Assembly: GCA_015680685.1 (NCBI GenBank)
Contig: MNCI01022206.1
Coordinates: forward strand, 343,151 to 407,150
Source: Gnetum montanum
Lineage: Eukaryota > Streptophyta > Gnetopsida > Gnetales > Gnetaceae
Direction: 5' to 3'
DNA: 64,000 nucleotides
A program made the translations under genes and the position numbers. This document shows positions 46,222 to 58,640 of this stretch, piece by piece. The notes beneath the pieces were generated by a model, which made no database searches, was not told the origin of the DNA, and saw nothing but the letters and a program-made list of their open reading frames with translations. How positions within the stretch are numbered: the stretch's first letter is position 1; every line of letters starts with the position of its first letter.

Positions 46222-47227
46222 GTGAGAGAGAAAGAAAGGAGGGGGATGAATAAGTTTACATAATAAAACCAAATATTGCATTGTTAATTTTACATGGCTT
46301 CCAAACTTGTGTACATCTACACTCAGAGGATAGAATCCATACACACCTTTGGACTTTGTTTCATCCAAAATTTAGTTTTAAAAGCATCACAACCTTTACA
46401 AAGTAAGCTTTCAAGCTCAGCTAGGGATGTTCTCTCTCAAGAATTCAACCCCTTAGGGTCCCTACATGCTATCAAGCTTTATAGAGGATATCTTCTCTCA
46501 AGAAGCTCACCAAACCCAAAAAAGGCTTTTATCAAAAGTAAAATTAACCTAACTCCTTTGATTTCTTACTTTCAAGCATAATTGAAATACAACAAAAGAA
46601 AAATATAAAGAAGATAGATAATTGAGGATTCAATGCACTATGCTCGTTTAGTATCTTAACAAAGGCTTGCATTATTCTCTTATGTGTGTTCTCTCTTTAT
46701 AGGCTTGCTCCCTTCATTCACCTAGTGGAATCCCTTCAACGACTAGAAACGACTACTTAAGATATCATCTATTGAGCATGAGATGTCTTACTAATTTTGC
46801 TGGCTACTAGGGGATACATCTTGTTTGATCCTAAGATATCTTGGGAATGGAGGAGACATCACTCTAGGAGGTAAGACATCTTGAAGGAGATGTCTTTTCT
46901 TGGGATAACACATCTTGTCTTTGGAGGAGATGTCTCCTATTTCTAGAAGATATCTTACCAGAGACCAAGCCTTTTTACCAGAGACATCCTTCATCAGCTG
47001 GAGATGTCTTGTTAGTCTATAAGACATCTTCTCTTGGATTATAATTTCTTCTATCTTCATGATCTTTTACAAGTTCCATGCATATGCTTCTAGACTCTAT
47101 CATCCTAGATTGTTAATTCTTGCCCTCCTTGATGTTCCAAACTCAAATTCGTTAGGCTTGTAAAATCTCATAAAAATTTTTGACCAGTTCTTCATTTTCA
47201 AGATTTTAACATACCCAAAGATCAATA
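46132..47227 (-). mobile_element. 5' LTR of the copia element
   Basis: On plus it begins TGTAGGAATATC and ends CCAAAGATCAATA. In sense, U3 carries the AGACATCTC-type modules (47050-46770), TATA (CCTATAAAGAG, about 46700), and R-U5. A (GA)n tract sits near the U5 end. Confidence 0.7.
46166..46232. repeat. (GA)n microsatellite in the copia 5' LTR
   Basis: About 26 uninterrupted GA units followed by imperfect GAGT/GAGA repeats. Absent from the partner LTR at 42123, so it expanded after insertion or was lost there. Confidence 0.95.
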
Positions 47228-47229
47228 AG

Positions 47230-48110
47230 ACATACATGTGTAGGGCAAGTGATGCCCATGATGTTAGTAGATGTGTCACCTACATTTGTATGCCTTCATA
47301 TCCTACTCTCCAAAATGTTATTCTAGGATTTCATGGACCACTATTAAAGCCTAAATTAATGTCAAACATCACTAGGGTGATGTCTAGTGGACATTAGAGG
47401 TTACATGGAGTTAAAAGTATTATCCAATGTCAAGTTTTTATGTCATGTTAGGCAAGTGATACTAACAAGTGATGTTGACACTAACATGAACATAACTTGG
47501 ATATTATGGAATTTTAAAATGCTACTCTAAGCCATATAGGATCTCTATGATTGTTAAAATTGATGTTTTTTCACCTTGAAAATAATTTAAACTAGTTATC
47601 TAAGGCTTTATAAAGTTAAAACTATAGTGTGGAGATGAGGTTTTTTAAAACATGATACTATAGTAATGTTTGAGGATGACGTCGATGCTACTATCAACAT
47701 CACCTATCATCACATAGGTAGAATATGCTATTTCAAGTCCTCTAAAGTCCTTAGAATTACCAAAACCAATGTCCTTCACCTTGGAAATGATGTAGACTAG
47801 TCTTCAAAGACTCAACAAAGGAAAAACTAGGATCACAAAATGAATTATTATGTGATGGTGTAGTGGTGATGCTAGGAGGTGACATTAATATTGGCATCAA
47901 CATTACTTGGGAAAAACTTGGTAATTTTTTCCTTCTAAATGTTGTTAGAATTGTAAAAACTAACTTTTTTCTTGTGGGTAATGATCAAGAACATCTATCA
48001 GGAGCCTATCAAAGGTTAAAATGTTGCTAAAGATGATGATTTAATGGGTATTTTAGTGATCCAAGTTGATGTGACAATGTTGAAGCCATACTTGTCCTAG
48101 TCATTAAAGC
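47230..48110. repeat. Degenerate ~200-bp tandem repeat (satellite-like)
   Basis: Four or more units start with a GTGATGCT/GATGTTG...AACATCAC(C/T)T region at about 47230, 47455, 47656, 47861 and 48056. Each continues with a stretch containing CCTTGAAAATAATTTAAACTAG-like or CCTTGGAAATGATGTAGACTAG-like words and TC.AAGGTTAAAA.T. Divergence is high. Confidence 0.5.
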
Positions 48111-48599
48111 AACAAAAAAAATGGGTACAACAAAACCCAAAATATCTATTCAACTTATTTGAATCAAAGTTGTAGAGGATTATATATCAATACAATTAAC
48201 ATAAGGGTATGGTCAATCCCAAAAAATAGAGTTATGATGTAGTTGAGTAGATTCATGTCGATGACTCAATTGTGAAACATTAAAATATTTTTATAATTTT
48301 AAAACTATGATATCTCTATACTCTGAATGAGTTTTTGAGTGATCTTAGGCTTATTTAAAAAATTGTTTCATGATCTATAACCTTGTAAAAGATCATGTTA
48401 ATTAAACTTAAGATTGAAAAAGAAACTTTAAATAAAATTATTCAACTTCCAAAATAGAAATTGGTAACTTACAAAATAAGTATCTCTCCTATTTGAAAGA
48501 GTTACGAAGTAAGTGAAAACTTGATACAAATATCTTTCAATAGTATAACTTTCGCCAAAACTTAGACTTAATTTAAGTTGATTTGATTTTAAGATTTAT

Positions 48600-50250
48600 G
48601 ATAAAAGAGTAAACTGAAATGAAGCTTTATTACATTTGAAGACCCATAAGATCTATTGGACAAACATTCCATTTTCAAGAAAAATAAAGATAGGCTCTAC
48701 AAATTGACCAAGCACCAATGGGGACATTAAAAACAAATCATACAAGTTTTTTGCTATAATATTAAAATGCTATCTTAAATGGATAGTCATAGTATAAGGA
48801 AGAAATACATGTAACTCATCTTCAAGGGCTCTTAATATGCACAACCTAAAAATTTTCTCTTCTTAGGGGAGTTAAACACATCTTCCACTTTCANAGGACC
48901 TGGACTTAGTGCTAAACTTTGAAAAGATATTAAAAGAGTTNTCCATAGAAAATAGTAGAATAGCTAATGGTCTAAAATTTATTTTTTTGGCCTTTGAAGC
49001 CCAAATGCTAAAATCCTTGTACTTGTTTTTGAAAGCATATAGAGTATTGAAACCTCTTGATATTTTTTTGATGTACTGCCCCTACATGTAATTGTTCATA
49101 TAAATGAAATCCAAACATTTAAAAGAATCTACTATTTGCACATTGGTATCTCCAAAATGAAAGTTATTATAATTGTTTATTGTATCCCAGATCATCAATT
49201 TAGTTTTAACTACATTCACTTGAAGACTAGATGAATGATAGTAATTTTCTAAAATATGCAACATATTTTGCATACTTTCTATAGTAGTGGAAATCAAGTC
49301 AGCATCATTTGCATATAAAAGAAGATTTACTACTTGAAATCCATTCTTACATTTCATAAATAAAGATACTAAAGATAGCTGGAGAAAGTGGACAACCTTT
49401 TTTAACTTCAATTTTTCTCTAAAATTGAAAATTTTAAATCACTTTAATAATTACTTCTTCATAAAATCTTTAAGTTGTTGTAATAAAATATGAAGGAAGG
49501 CCAACTTTATGCAAACACAACCATAGTTTTGTATGGATCACTAAATCATATGCTCTTGTAAAATCAATAAAATAAAATATTTTTTATCAAGTATTTTTTC
49601 AAAATCCATGAAGTGTCTAAGAGTAACTAAGTGATTGATAGGTAGAGAAAATTTTTCTAAAGCCTACTTAACATCTTGCCTTGACCTAGTTAACTTCAAC
49701 ATAAGATCTAATTCTCTTTTCTAGTAGAGTGCCTATCAACTTGATAACAATATTACTCACAATGATCATTCAATAATTGTTCATATTATTTTTCTTCCTT
49801 TTTATATAATAATATAGCTTTGCTAGTTTTCCAATGTTGATTTAATCATTTCTCCATTTTTAAATTTAATTTGTACCACATTTCTCTATGAAAAGCAAAT
49901 CCTACTCACTTTAATAATTCTACATATAAACCATCTAAATCTACAACTTTGCCAAATGCTAGGTTTTAAATACCCTCTCTAACTTGCTCAAGAGTAAATT
50001 GGAGAGATGCTTACTATACAATAGTAGTATAATTATCATTTTGTCTTGTAAATATCTTATTGTAAAATAAGAAAATATCTTGAAATGAAAAGTTAAATCA
50101 TGAAGAGGCTTTATGATGAAAATATTGCCAAAATTGTCTAGATTCCTTTTTAATTATGTAAGAAAACTATTCCTACTATTTCCTTATAAATTTACTTCTC
50201 TTGGTTCTAATCAAGCATTTATATGCCTTAAATAAACTTGTCCCTAACAA
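48600..50250 (-). pseudogene. LINE reverse transcriptase remnant, minus strand
   Basis: From 50250 down: the same 5' sequence as 39960-40120 inverted, then pieces of RT. The stretch 49411-49082 encodes LLYANDADLISTTIESMQNMLH (family YADD..L.S.T...LQ..L; the second Asp of YADD is retained only after an Asn change), LQVNVVKTKLMIWD and FHFGDTNVQIVDSFKCLDF (family SFKYLG). The 3' UTR-like end (48893-48600) matches 39290-39740. Two N bases (48894, 48941) flank a 46-bp piece near the 3' end. Inactive. Confidence 0.75.
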
Positions 50251-50259
50251 ATAATGACA

Positions 50260-51480
50260 TTGAATGTCGTTTTTTCCTTTTCAATAATTGCAATGAAGTT
50301 TAATGATACCCAAAATCTTGATGAATTGATTAAATTCAAATTCTCAATTAAAGCTACAACTAATTAAATATTAAATATAATAACAATGAATAATAAGTAG
50401 TGGATTTTAAATGGATTAATGATTGGTAGATAATTGAATTTTGAATTGGTGAATATTATTAAATATGTTGAATGATGAATAATGAATAATGAATTGATGA
50501 TAGATGATGAAAATTTTTAGAGTGTTTAATGATAAATTGATAATTAAATGATGAATTTGATAAATATGAAGAGAAATTTTGAATCAAATCATTCTTCTTA
50601 CTTCATGATTGTATACAACATGATATGCCTAAGTATTTGTAGGCATTTGATGGGGCCATTATAACTAATGTAGGGAGAAGTATATTTTTATGGTAAATGA
50701 TTTATGAATTGAAGAGATGTGAGATTGAGGTCATTATATTATTACATTAATCCACTAATCTTGTATTTAATGAAATATAAAGTATTGGAATGTATTTATA
50801 GTCATTCTTTTTAGTTCCAACACCTCCCCCTAAAAAAAATATTTTAGGTTCCAAAATCATATTTATTAAGAGCACACACACACACACACATAGCTAAATC
50901 ACTCACTCACATAGATAAATCATATTTCCTAAAAAATAAAAATAAGTAAGAATGCTTTTGAAAAAGTGCAAGGCTTGATTATTTTTCTACTGCATAAGAG
51001 AGATTTTTTGAGGATTGATTATAAGGATAAAAACTTGAAAAGATATTCTCAAAAATATTATGCTTTTTTAAGAATCTCTTTTATGTTGATGATTTAATGT
51101 AATTTAAATTTTTTTAATTATTATTTATTTTTTAGGGTTTGACATCTCCTCACTTTTATGTTTATGTAAGTATTGTATTGGTGATATGTATTAGGGATAC
51201 ATAAAAAGAATCATTACCTTAAGCTTTAATGCTTATCCCACTACAAGGGGTTTAGAAGGGTTAGTGCATAAGCAAAAGCCTAAAATCTTTGAGTGGCTAC
51301 ATCCTAGTTCAAACTTGCATATTTTAAATTGAGAAATAAGTGTCTTATCATAATTCCAAATGATGATTATTCTTAAGGATACAAAGTGTCAAAAAATGGT
51401 TTAGACTAATGAGAAATGGATCAAGTGCTTATCAAGAAGCACATGGTGTATTAAAACCCAAAATATTTTGACTATTGGTA
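50260..51480. other. AT-rich DNA with (CA)n microsatellite
   Basis: No gene. 50390-50580 is built of degenerate TGATGAATAATGAAT-type words. A (CA)9 run lies at 50872-50890. The rest is unassigned. Confidence 0.5.
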
Positions 51481-51486
51481 TATCTT

Positions 51487-51800
51487 AGGGCTATTAATTT
51501 AGAAGTTCCAAGTTATGGGTTTGATTTCAATAGGCAATGCTGAGTTATAAATTTGTAATTGGAATATATATCTTGGGGCATACTTATGTTTTAATTATTT
51601 TTAGTTTTAACATCCCCCTCCCCATAGAATTATAGAGGGAGTGGGAAGGCAGGGGAAGGTGGGAAGGGTTTTGAATGTGAAATAATTGAAACATAGGTAT
51701 ACTCCAAGATATATAGTCAAATTAGAACTTTATAACTTAGCATTACCTATTGAAATTAAACTCATAACTTACATCTCCTTTTTTGCTCACTTGTGGTTCT
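51487..51800. mobile_element. Two SINE copies in tail-to-tail inverted orientation
   Basis: The plus copy (51487-51620) reads AGTTCCAAGTTATGGGTTTGA...GGAATATATATCTTGGGGCATACTTATG...TTTTAACATCC. The minus copy (51800-51675) carries the same landmarks in reverse. A purine-rich spacer (about 51640-51670) separates them. tRNA-like heads are decayed on both. Confidence 0.55.
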
Positions 51801-51849
51801 AAAGCTATGCTACCCATTGAGCTGCAAATTCCATGTCTTTGCACTGCAT

Positions 51850-53365
51850 TAGACAACTACCTCTCCAATGAAGGCTACAGTAAGGCCCCTACATTACCCT
51901 AGCATGATTTGTAGTAGGAAAATTGTATCACAAAGATCTCCCTTTTTGCTAGAATCTATTGATTACTTCCTACAAATTGATAATGAAAAACGTCCTGCTC
52001 AAGGAATGACTAGGGTCATGTAAAATGTTAAGGTCACAATAAGTATTTCTATGAAACTAAATAGTAGGAACAACCTTAGAGTTATCCTAGTAATTCCCCC
52101 ACTAATGCACCTACATTAGCCTTCAGGAATTAGACATTGTGAGTGGAAACTATAGAATCTAGAACTGGTTTTCAAATTGGCTTTGAATGAAGTGCATCAA
52201 CTACTTCCAGTGGATCAATTAAGTCAACTAGGTAAAGAGAATCCTACCTATTTGGGTTGCTTTATTTAACTTACTAGTTGTTGAAAGTATTACAGCCTAC
52301 CCTTTGTTGGTACTCCACTTAGTACTCTAAGTAGTCCCAGCCCCTTGTAGGATTACTAAAGATACTGAGATTTGATGTCTCTTTTTTTCTATATTGATAT
52401 GTAGGAAAACTATTACCATCAACAACCTCTTGTTAATCACTTAGAGCATGGCCAGTGAAGCTCTCCACTAGAAGTATGCCTATAGAGGAACATGGGATAG
52501 AGGACTTATCATGATGCTCGTGAATCAATTTATGATTTCTTCATTGTTGGCATTCATCAAGCAAGCAATGTGGTGGGAAACTTCAATAAACCTAATTCGG
52601 TATGAGCACCTCATAATTGATAATGGATGCATGCCCATTCTAAACTCATTACCAAACAAAGGAAGGTCTAACAACAACCTATATTTTAGTAGAAGCCGTA
52701 GGCTAGTCACTTCTACTCTTGATCTATCCAGCTTTTAAAGAATCATCAACAAACAAGATGCATAATCAATTTCTCAGTCAAATTATTTTAGGTTTTGACA
52801 TACTTCTTAATTCTTAATATTTCTAGACCCCCAAAAGATAAAACATTTTATCAAAAAATAGCAAAAATGTAACCAAATTAGTCATATGTTAGGTCATGAC
52901 TAAAAGAACCAAACATAAAGTGCATTACATCATATCTTGAAAGTATCAATCATAAGACTAAGAAAGAAATAAAAAGCTCAATTGTTTTAGGGTGGTAATA
53001 CTAGTTTTTAACCTTGCAACAAATTCTATAAAATGTCTCCTCTAGGGTAGGAAAAGGATCAAGCCTTATCCTTTGTTAGAAGTAGCCTTTTAAGTTTTCA
53101 CTTACAACTAGAGGCTTCACATAAATCAAAATAAAACAAAAAGTAATCTAAATCACAAATGATAAAAAATGATAAATCTTCTAGAATAAATTAAGAAATG
53201 GCACAAGGAGCATCCATCCATGCACATAATGAAGAAAAGAAAGAATTAATATTGATAGGTTACTTCCATCTCTTATCATGAACCTAAAATAAAAAGTTCA
53301 TATAAAGATTCAACTTCATCTCAATATTAAAGCTTTATACTATAAAATGTCTCTTGTAAATCATA
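51850..53365. other. Unassigned DNA
   Basis: No gene or structured repeat recognised. Short open frames at 52511-52738 on both strands look accidental. Confidence 0.35.
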
Positions 53366-53369
53366 TTAC

Positions 53370-53690
53370 ATTTGTTCTTCTAAATGCCAAAAAGGATATC
53401 AAACCTAAGAATATTCCAAAAAATATCAAAAGTGTTATTATTTTTTATCTTTATACAAATGATATAAGAAGAAGAATTTTGAAATTTTTGAAATCTAGGA
53501 TATGAAAAACACCATTGTCAAGCTTCTTGAATAAAAGAAAAATATAAAAATATGTTTAATAGAATCTTTATGAGAGCAAACTAAACATATTGAATTATGA
53601 AAACTAAGAAGTTGTAATGATGTCCAACAGGATGACCTTTATAAAATAGAGATCAAGAAAAACACTTTTACTTGAATCCCAAGTTTCTAT
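53370..53690 (-). pseudogene. L1-type LINE C-terminal zinc-finger (zf-RVT) remnant
   Basis: The minus strand encodes CLVCSHKDSIKHIFIFFFYSRSLTMVFF around 53600-53510, matching the plant L1 zf-RVT pattern C..C....E...HLF..C..A..W with the third Cys lost. Upstream pieces resemble the preceding W..L....PPR...FLW linker only weakly. Dead fragment. Confidence 0.5.
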
Positions 53691-53699
53691 AAGTTCTTA

Positions 53700-55440
53700 A
53701 ACCTTTTATATCCAATAATTCTTAATATTATGAGTGTTTCGTCTATGAATAAGAATTTCATAAGAATATTTCTCTCTATTAAACCACTATTGATCTTTTA
53801 CAATAGAAAAATGTGTTTTTTTAAACATCATTAGGCCAAACCTAATAATCCTAGAAATAAGATGAAAAATGAGAAGAAGATTCTAAGAAAACTATCAAAT
53901 ATCTATCATGAAGAGTCTAAATAGAGGTCTTATCTATTTTATTTAAACTAAATTTAACTTGGAATTCTTTTCATTTTAAAGATACAAGCAAGGTTATATT
54001 AGAGAAAAAATTTGCAATATGAAATTTTTATGAAGTTTTATGAATCTAGATGGTTTCCCTAGTGGATTTAATTTTTTTAGAATTATCATTCCCCCTAGGA
54101 ATTCTAAATTTCCTACAACTTCTTCTACTAATGCTAAAATTTCTTTTTCTCTTGATGATGTAGATATATGTATTAATTCTCATAATGCAAATTTATGAAC
54201 TATAAGCAAAAATTTGTGATGCCCTTTTCTAGTGATGTTGATGTAAATAAAATGCCCGATTTTTTCTTCTAAATGATGTATATAAGTTATAAATCCTATA
54301 TCATGATATATGTTCATTCAAAATTTAGGTTACCTATTTTGTAATTAAAGCTTTGCTTCATATTTAAATAATGTGATATAAGAATATAACATTCAATTCA
54401 TTCATGTCAAGTACTATTCTTGTGTTTTTCTACTTATTGAGATAATTAATGCTTTGATGATGTCACATGCCCTAGGTATAGGGGTCATTTATACTAAAGC
54501 ATACAATGTTGATTATTTGTAAATGGATACTAAATTCTAATACCCAATTTAAAGAATATTCTAAAGTTCCATGTTTTCTCAAGCTATTTAATCATCTATT
54601 AATTTTTTATAGAGTTGAATAGAAAATTGTTAGCATTCTTGATCCCATTAAACATATGGAATCTATTTCCATACCATTTGGTCTTCATAGTTTTTTTTTT
54701 ATTAAAATCAATCTTTGTAGCTGTAAATATAAATTTATATTGCAAGTAAGCAAAAGCCTTATATTCATGCAATTACATATTATAGTCTTCCTAATTCTTG
54801 AAACTTTTGGCATCTTGAAAGACATTTGTTTAATGTGTATCTCTTTTTTATTAATAAAAATAACACTAATAAAAAAGTATTGAAGTTAAGGATAGAAAAA
54901 ATTAACCTAAAGTTGAAGATAAGAGAAATTGTGTCAACGTTAATAATGATCAACTAGTAATAAAGAAACCAAAGAAGATAAAAGATTTTACAAATATTTT
55001 TACTTATAGTAAAAGAAGTATTGATAATTCTAGTCAGATAGCTCATAAGATAAATTGTTTCTTATTTGACAAGAGTACTGTTAACTTAAAGGTTAAAACT
55101 TATAGTACTGTTAACTTATAGTATTACATTACGTTGTTATGTGTTCGATTAGATGCAATTGGGATCTTAGGGATGTGCAATAATAAACATGATATTTTAT
55201 TACATTTTATCATATATTTTTAAAGATCTCATAGCCATGTGAGTACCATGATTATGCACACTAATCTTGTTGGATGATTTACAAAAGTGACTATTGAAAC
55301 ACCACTAAGAAAATTCATGTTGTAACTTGTTACCTTCACCACCCACCTTGAGGCAAGATTTTATTGGAAATCTAAGGTTTGTGATCTATGAGCTATAATA
55401 TTACATACTTTTAACTTTTTGGGGCTGAAAAATTCCTCAT
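53700..55440. other. AT-rich DNA, possibly LINE-flanking
   Basis: No gene seen. A few open stretches (for example 54656-54883) have no recognisable domain. Confidence 0.35.
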
Positions 55441-55449
55441 AAGTTGCTA

Positions 55450-56610
55450 CTTCCTCACTTCACAATTGAAAAAAGGAGTGTCATGTCTATATTTGGCCTT
55501 GGGAAGGCTAAAAATGCCTTGTGGACTACCAAATTTGGCATTTTCATGGGTTTAATGGTGCTTATGGCCTTAACTACACTCAAGCTACATATTTCCAATG
55601 TTGGAGTTGTTGGGTTTTCAATTTTCCTAGCAATGGCCCATGTAGTCACCATAATTCCCAACAGGTACAGCATGGCTAGCATAGTCATCACAAATTCAAA
55701 GTAATCTTCACATGGCCAGCACAGTCACCATATTTCCTAGAAAATTTCAAAAATGCTAGCATAGCTCTCCAAGGCTAGTGTAGTTGAGGTGAAGAGAGTG
55801 TAATCACAAAAGTGTATTTACTATTTTTAGTATCTGGAGTGGTTTTTATGGACCTGGGGTGTCAAAACTTACAACAAATGGACACATATGTTGGGAATTA
55901 TGGCCTATTACACTTGTAAACAAATTTGTAGCCTAAAATCAACAACCTTGAAGCCTATAAAAGCCAAACTTAAACATGTTATTCAAGTCTCAACATTTTT
56001 GCAACCCAGCAACCTAGCAACATTTGCAACCTCAAGCATTTTGGACCCATTTTAGCATTTGTAATACTTTTGGAGCATAATGGTAACTACCTAAGCACCA
56101 AAGACTCTCAACATAGTACCGTTGTAACAAGAGTCAAGCACCACCATTTACACCACCAATAACCAAAATTGCAAATTCAAGTAAAAACTAGTAAGGAGTT
56201 GTTAGTGATTTGAGTTGGGAAGCACCTGGATCATGGAGTTTGACTATAAAATAAACCCACTAGCTTCAACAAGCTTTAAGCTTCATCCAAGAAAGCTTCT
56301 TGTGCATTTGAGTACACAATCTGTACTCCTTGAACTTTATACTTTAAGCATTTTGCTACTTTAACAAAGTTTATAGTTCATTTGTTGTGTAGAATCTACT
56401 TCAAGTTTTAATTTTTATGTTTATTTCTTCATTTGAATTTGCAATTTCATTTTTCTCAATTTACATTCTTTAAGTCCCTAGGTGGTTGACTAGACTATCT
56501 AGGGCACCTTGAATCCTCTTTCTCAGAGGCCCTTAGGATTCAACATCAAAGCTATTTCTGCACTTAGGATTTGTGGTTTTTCTAGCGATTGAATTTTTCA
56601 AGTGCAACAA
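55450..56610 (+). mobile_element. Possible copia-type LTR with gag start
   Basis: Upstream of a TATA box (CCTATAAAAGCC, 55954-55965) lie repeated GGCTAGCATAGTCACC-like modules (55640-55790). Downstream is a pyrimidine-rich leader and, at 56613, ATGACTAGTGGAACCAAGGTG, reading MTSGTKV like copia gag starts. No PBS or partner LTR is seen; edges are guesses. Confidence 0.35.
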
Positions 56611-56744
56611 TTATGACTAGTGGAACCAAGGTGTGGATGAGGAAAAGATTGAATACTTGGAAAATATGAATTTATCATATGAGCTTATTATGTTATGCAT
56701 TATGATGGTAGTGTTGTAAACTCAAATATTGATGATACTAACAA

Positions 56745-56885
56745 TGAGGCATTAGCCTAGTGGTACAGGTTTGAGCCTACTAACCCTAGGTCACAGGTTC
56801 AATTCTATTAAGTAGCAGGAAGTTATCAACTTCTATAAATCTTGGGATGTGCTTATGTTTCACTTATTTCAGGTTTTAACATTCC
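56745..56885 (+). mobile_element. tRNA-derived SINE with 18-bp target duplication
   Basis: Head GAGGCATTAGCCTAGTGGTA (A-box TTAGCCTAGTGG), B-box AGGTTCAATTC (about 56796-56806), then the family tail CTTGGGATGTGCTTATGTTTCACTTATTTCAGG. Direct repeats AAATATTGATGATACTAA (56724-56741) and AAATATTGATGATATTAA (56887-56904) flank it, with one mismatch. The best preserved SINE in the window. Confidence 0.8.
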
Positions 56886-56904
56886 TAAATATTGATGATA
56901 TTAA

Positions 56905-58640
56905 TTATGCTCATAGCATTATGCATAATAGGATCATAGGACTGCTTGGTATGATATGTGATATTGTGGTTGGTTATTTATGATTATAATATTTTTCATG
57001 TTTAGGCTATAGGACTAGTTAACTTACCTTGTCGTGCATGTGTGATTTTTTGGATATGCTATAAATATGATGTGTAGCATGTAGATCTAATTGGCATTTT
57101 AACTAAATGCTTTGTGAGTGACATATAGTTCATGGATCTTATGATATTAGTTGGGACACAACAAACTTTATGAGAAATTTTATAAAATAAAAATCAAAGT
57201 AAAAAAGCTAAATTTAATGTCATTTATATATAAATCATATTAATATGTTTCACCCTCCTCTTTCAGTTGCAATTGTGCTTATCTAGTTTCGTTAGAATTA
57301 TCTTCTTACTTTGTTATCTTTTAACTCTTGATTAATTTCTGTGATTTTGGGAATACTGGAAAGCTTGTGCTAGGAAAGTAACTAATCAAGAGGTTCGATT
57401 CATGTTTTGTTAGAACCAAAATATTGTTTGGTTTATGTTGATGTTTTGAAATTTAAAAATTCATTGGGTATCGATGAGTGTCTTTACTTATATTCTATTT
57501 TTATGGTTTACTTTCATTTGCATGTTCATGAGGTTTAATTGGTAGGACACATAGGTATGCTTTCTTGTTATGATCATATGATGGGTGTTTCTAAGTTGTT
57601 TGGTCATTTTGTATTCTGAGGCTACGATGTATTTTGGTATTAGAAGGAGAAGTTTTTGGATTAGTATAACAATATGATTATGCTATAAGAAATTGTCAAA
57701 TGGTATGGTTGGTATCTATGGTGAATTCTAGTAGTGTTCTATGTCTCTTATATTATATGTTGTCTATTCCTCCATGCTATTATATTGTGGTTAAAATCTA
57801 TTTTATGAGGTAACTTATGATTAGGGTTCAACTCTTATGACCTATAGAATTTCCATTGTTTCTCCTTGAGGTTTGTTAGTTAATATCAATGTTTCATAAT
57901 TAACATATTACATAGTTAAAATTTTGTTGGGGCTGAATTTTGGAAAACTAGGATTGAATGCAAGACATCTCTAGATCATACTAGGATCATGTTAGAACTT
58001 AATCTAGGTCACAAGCTACAACTTGATAGCACTCAAGTGTTATGCAAATTTCATGGTTTTAAATGGTTGTGACTAGGTTGCAGTAAAAGTCATGAGCCTT
58101 AGGCAGGATTGTGAGGTAGTCATAGTTATATGCACAAGAAAGGACAACCACCTTGAGCCTACAATAGGGTAACAATGGCCTCATGGATGATTTTTGGTCT
58201 TTTTTTTCCATTACAATATTAGTAGGAAGGAGGTTGCAGTCAACTCACAATGGATACCATGAGGCTAATGCAAGCTATGATTAAATCATGACCAATATAA
58301 GATTATGGAGTGTAAGAGGACTATGAGCTATGATAGAATTGTGAAAAAGTTAGAAAAGAAAATAGAAGTTGGAAAGATGGAATGAATAGTTGACACTCAG
58401 AGAGAGCCTTAAGTTAGACTAGTGAACTTCCTAGAATGGGTGAAATGTATAGAATTCTAGTAGAGGTATTATTTGCAAGTATGTAGTATGATAGATGCTA
58501 GTATTCTAGATTGTGATTGGTTCATGTAGCATAAATTACTTATGAGCATTAGTGGAACTGACATAGTCCAAATTAATCCATTGTAACTAAGGTATGAATT
58601 ATAGTGTATATATCATAAATTTCTTGTGATCATATAGCAT
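56905..58640. other. Unassigned repeat-like DNA
   Basis: No coding domain recognised. It precedes a block matching the solo LTR at 24541-27200 and may be more of that LTR family, but I could not align it by eye. Confidence 0.35.

Larger units (their letters stand above)
42123..47227 (-). mobile_element. Ty1/copia element with internal deletion
   Basis: Direct repeats 42123-43145 and 46132-47227 frame about 3 kb. In element sense the order is 5' LTR (right), gag, RT, RNase H, PPT and 3' LTR (left). The PPT (CCAAAAAGGGAGAT, 43160-43146) has the form usual for plant copia. Gag and RT remnants are adjacent near 45240-45375, and no protease or integrase motif is seen, so both are deleted. All ORFs are broken. 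TSDs are not evident. Confidence 0.75.

Noticed and set aside
55444-55704. 86-residue plus-strand frame with hydrophobic stretch
   Set aside because: Falls in LTR-like U3 modules and is mirrored by an antisense frame; no domain.
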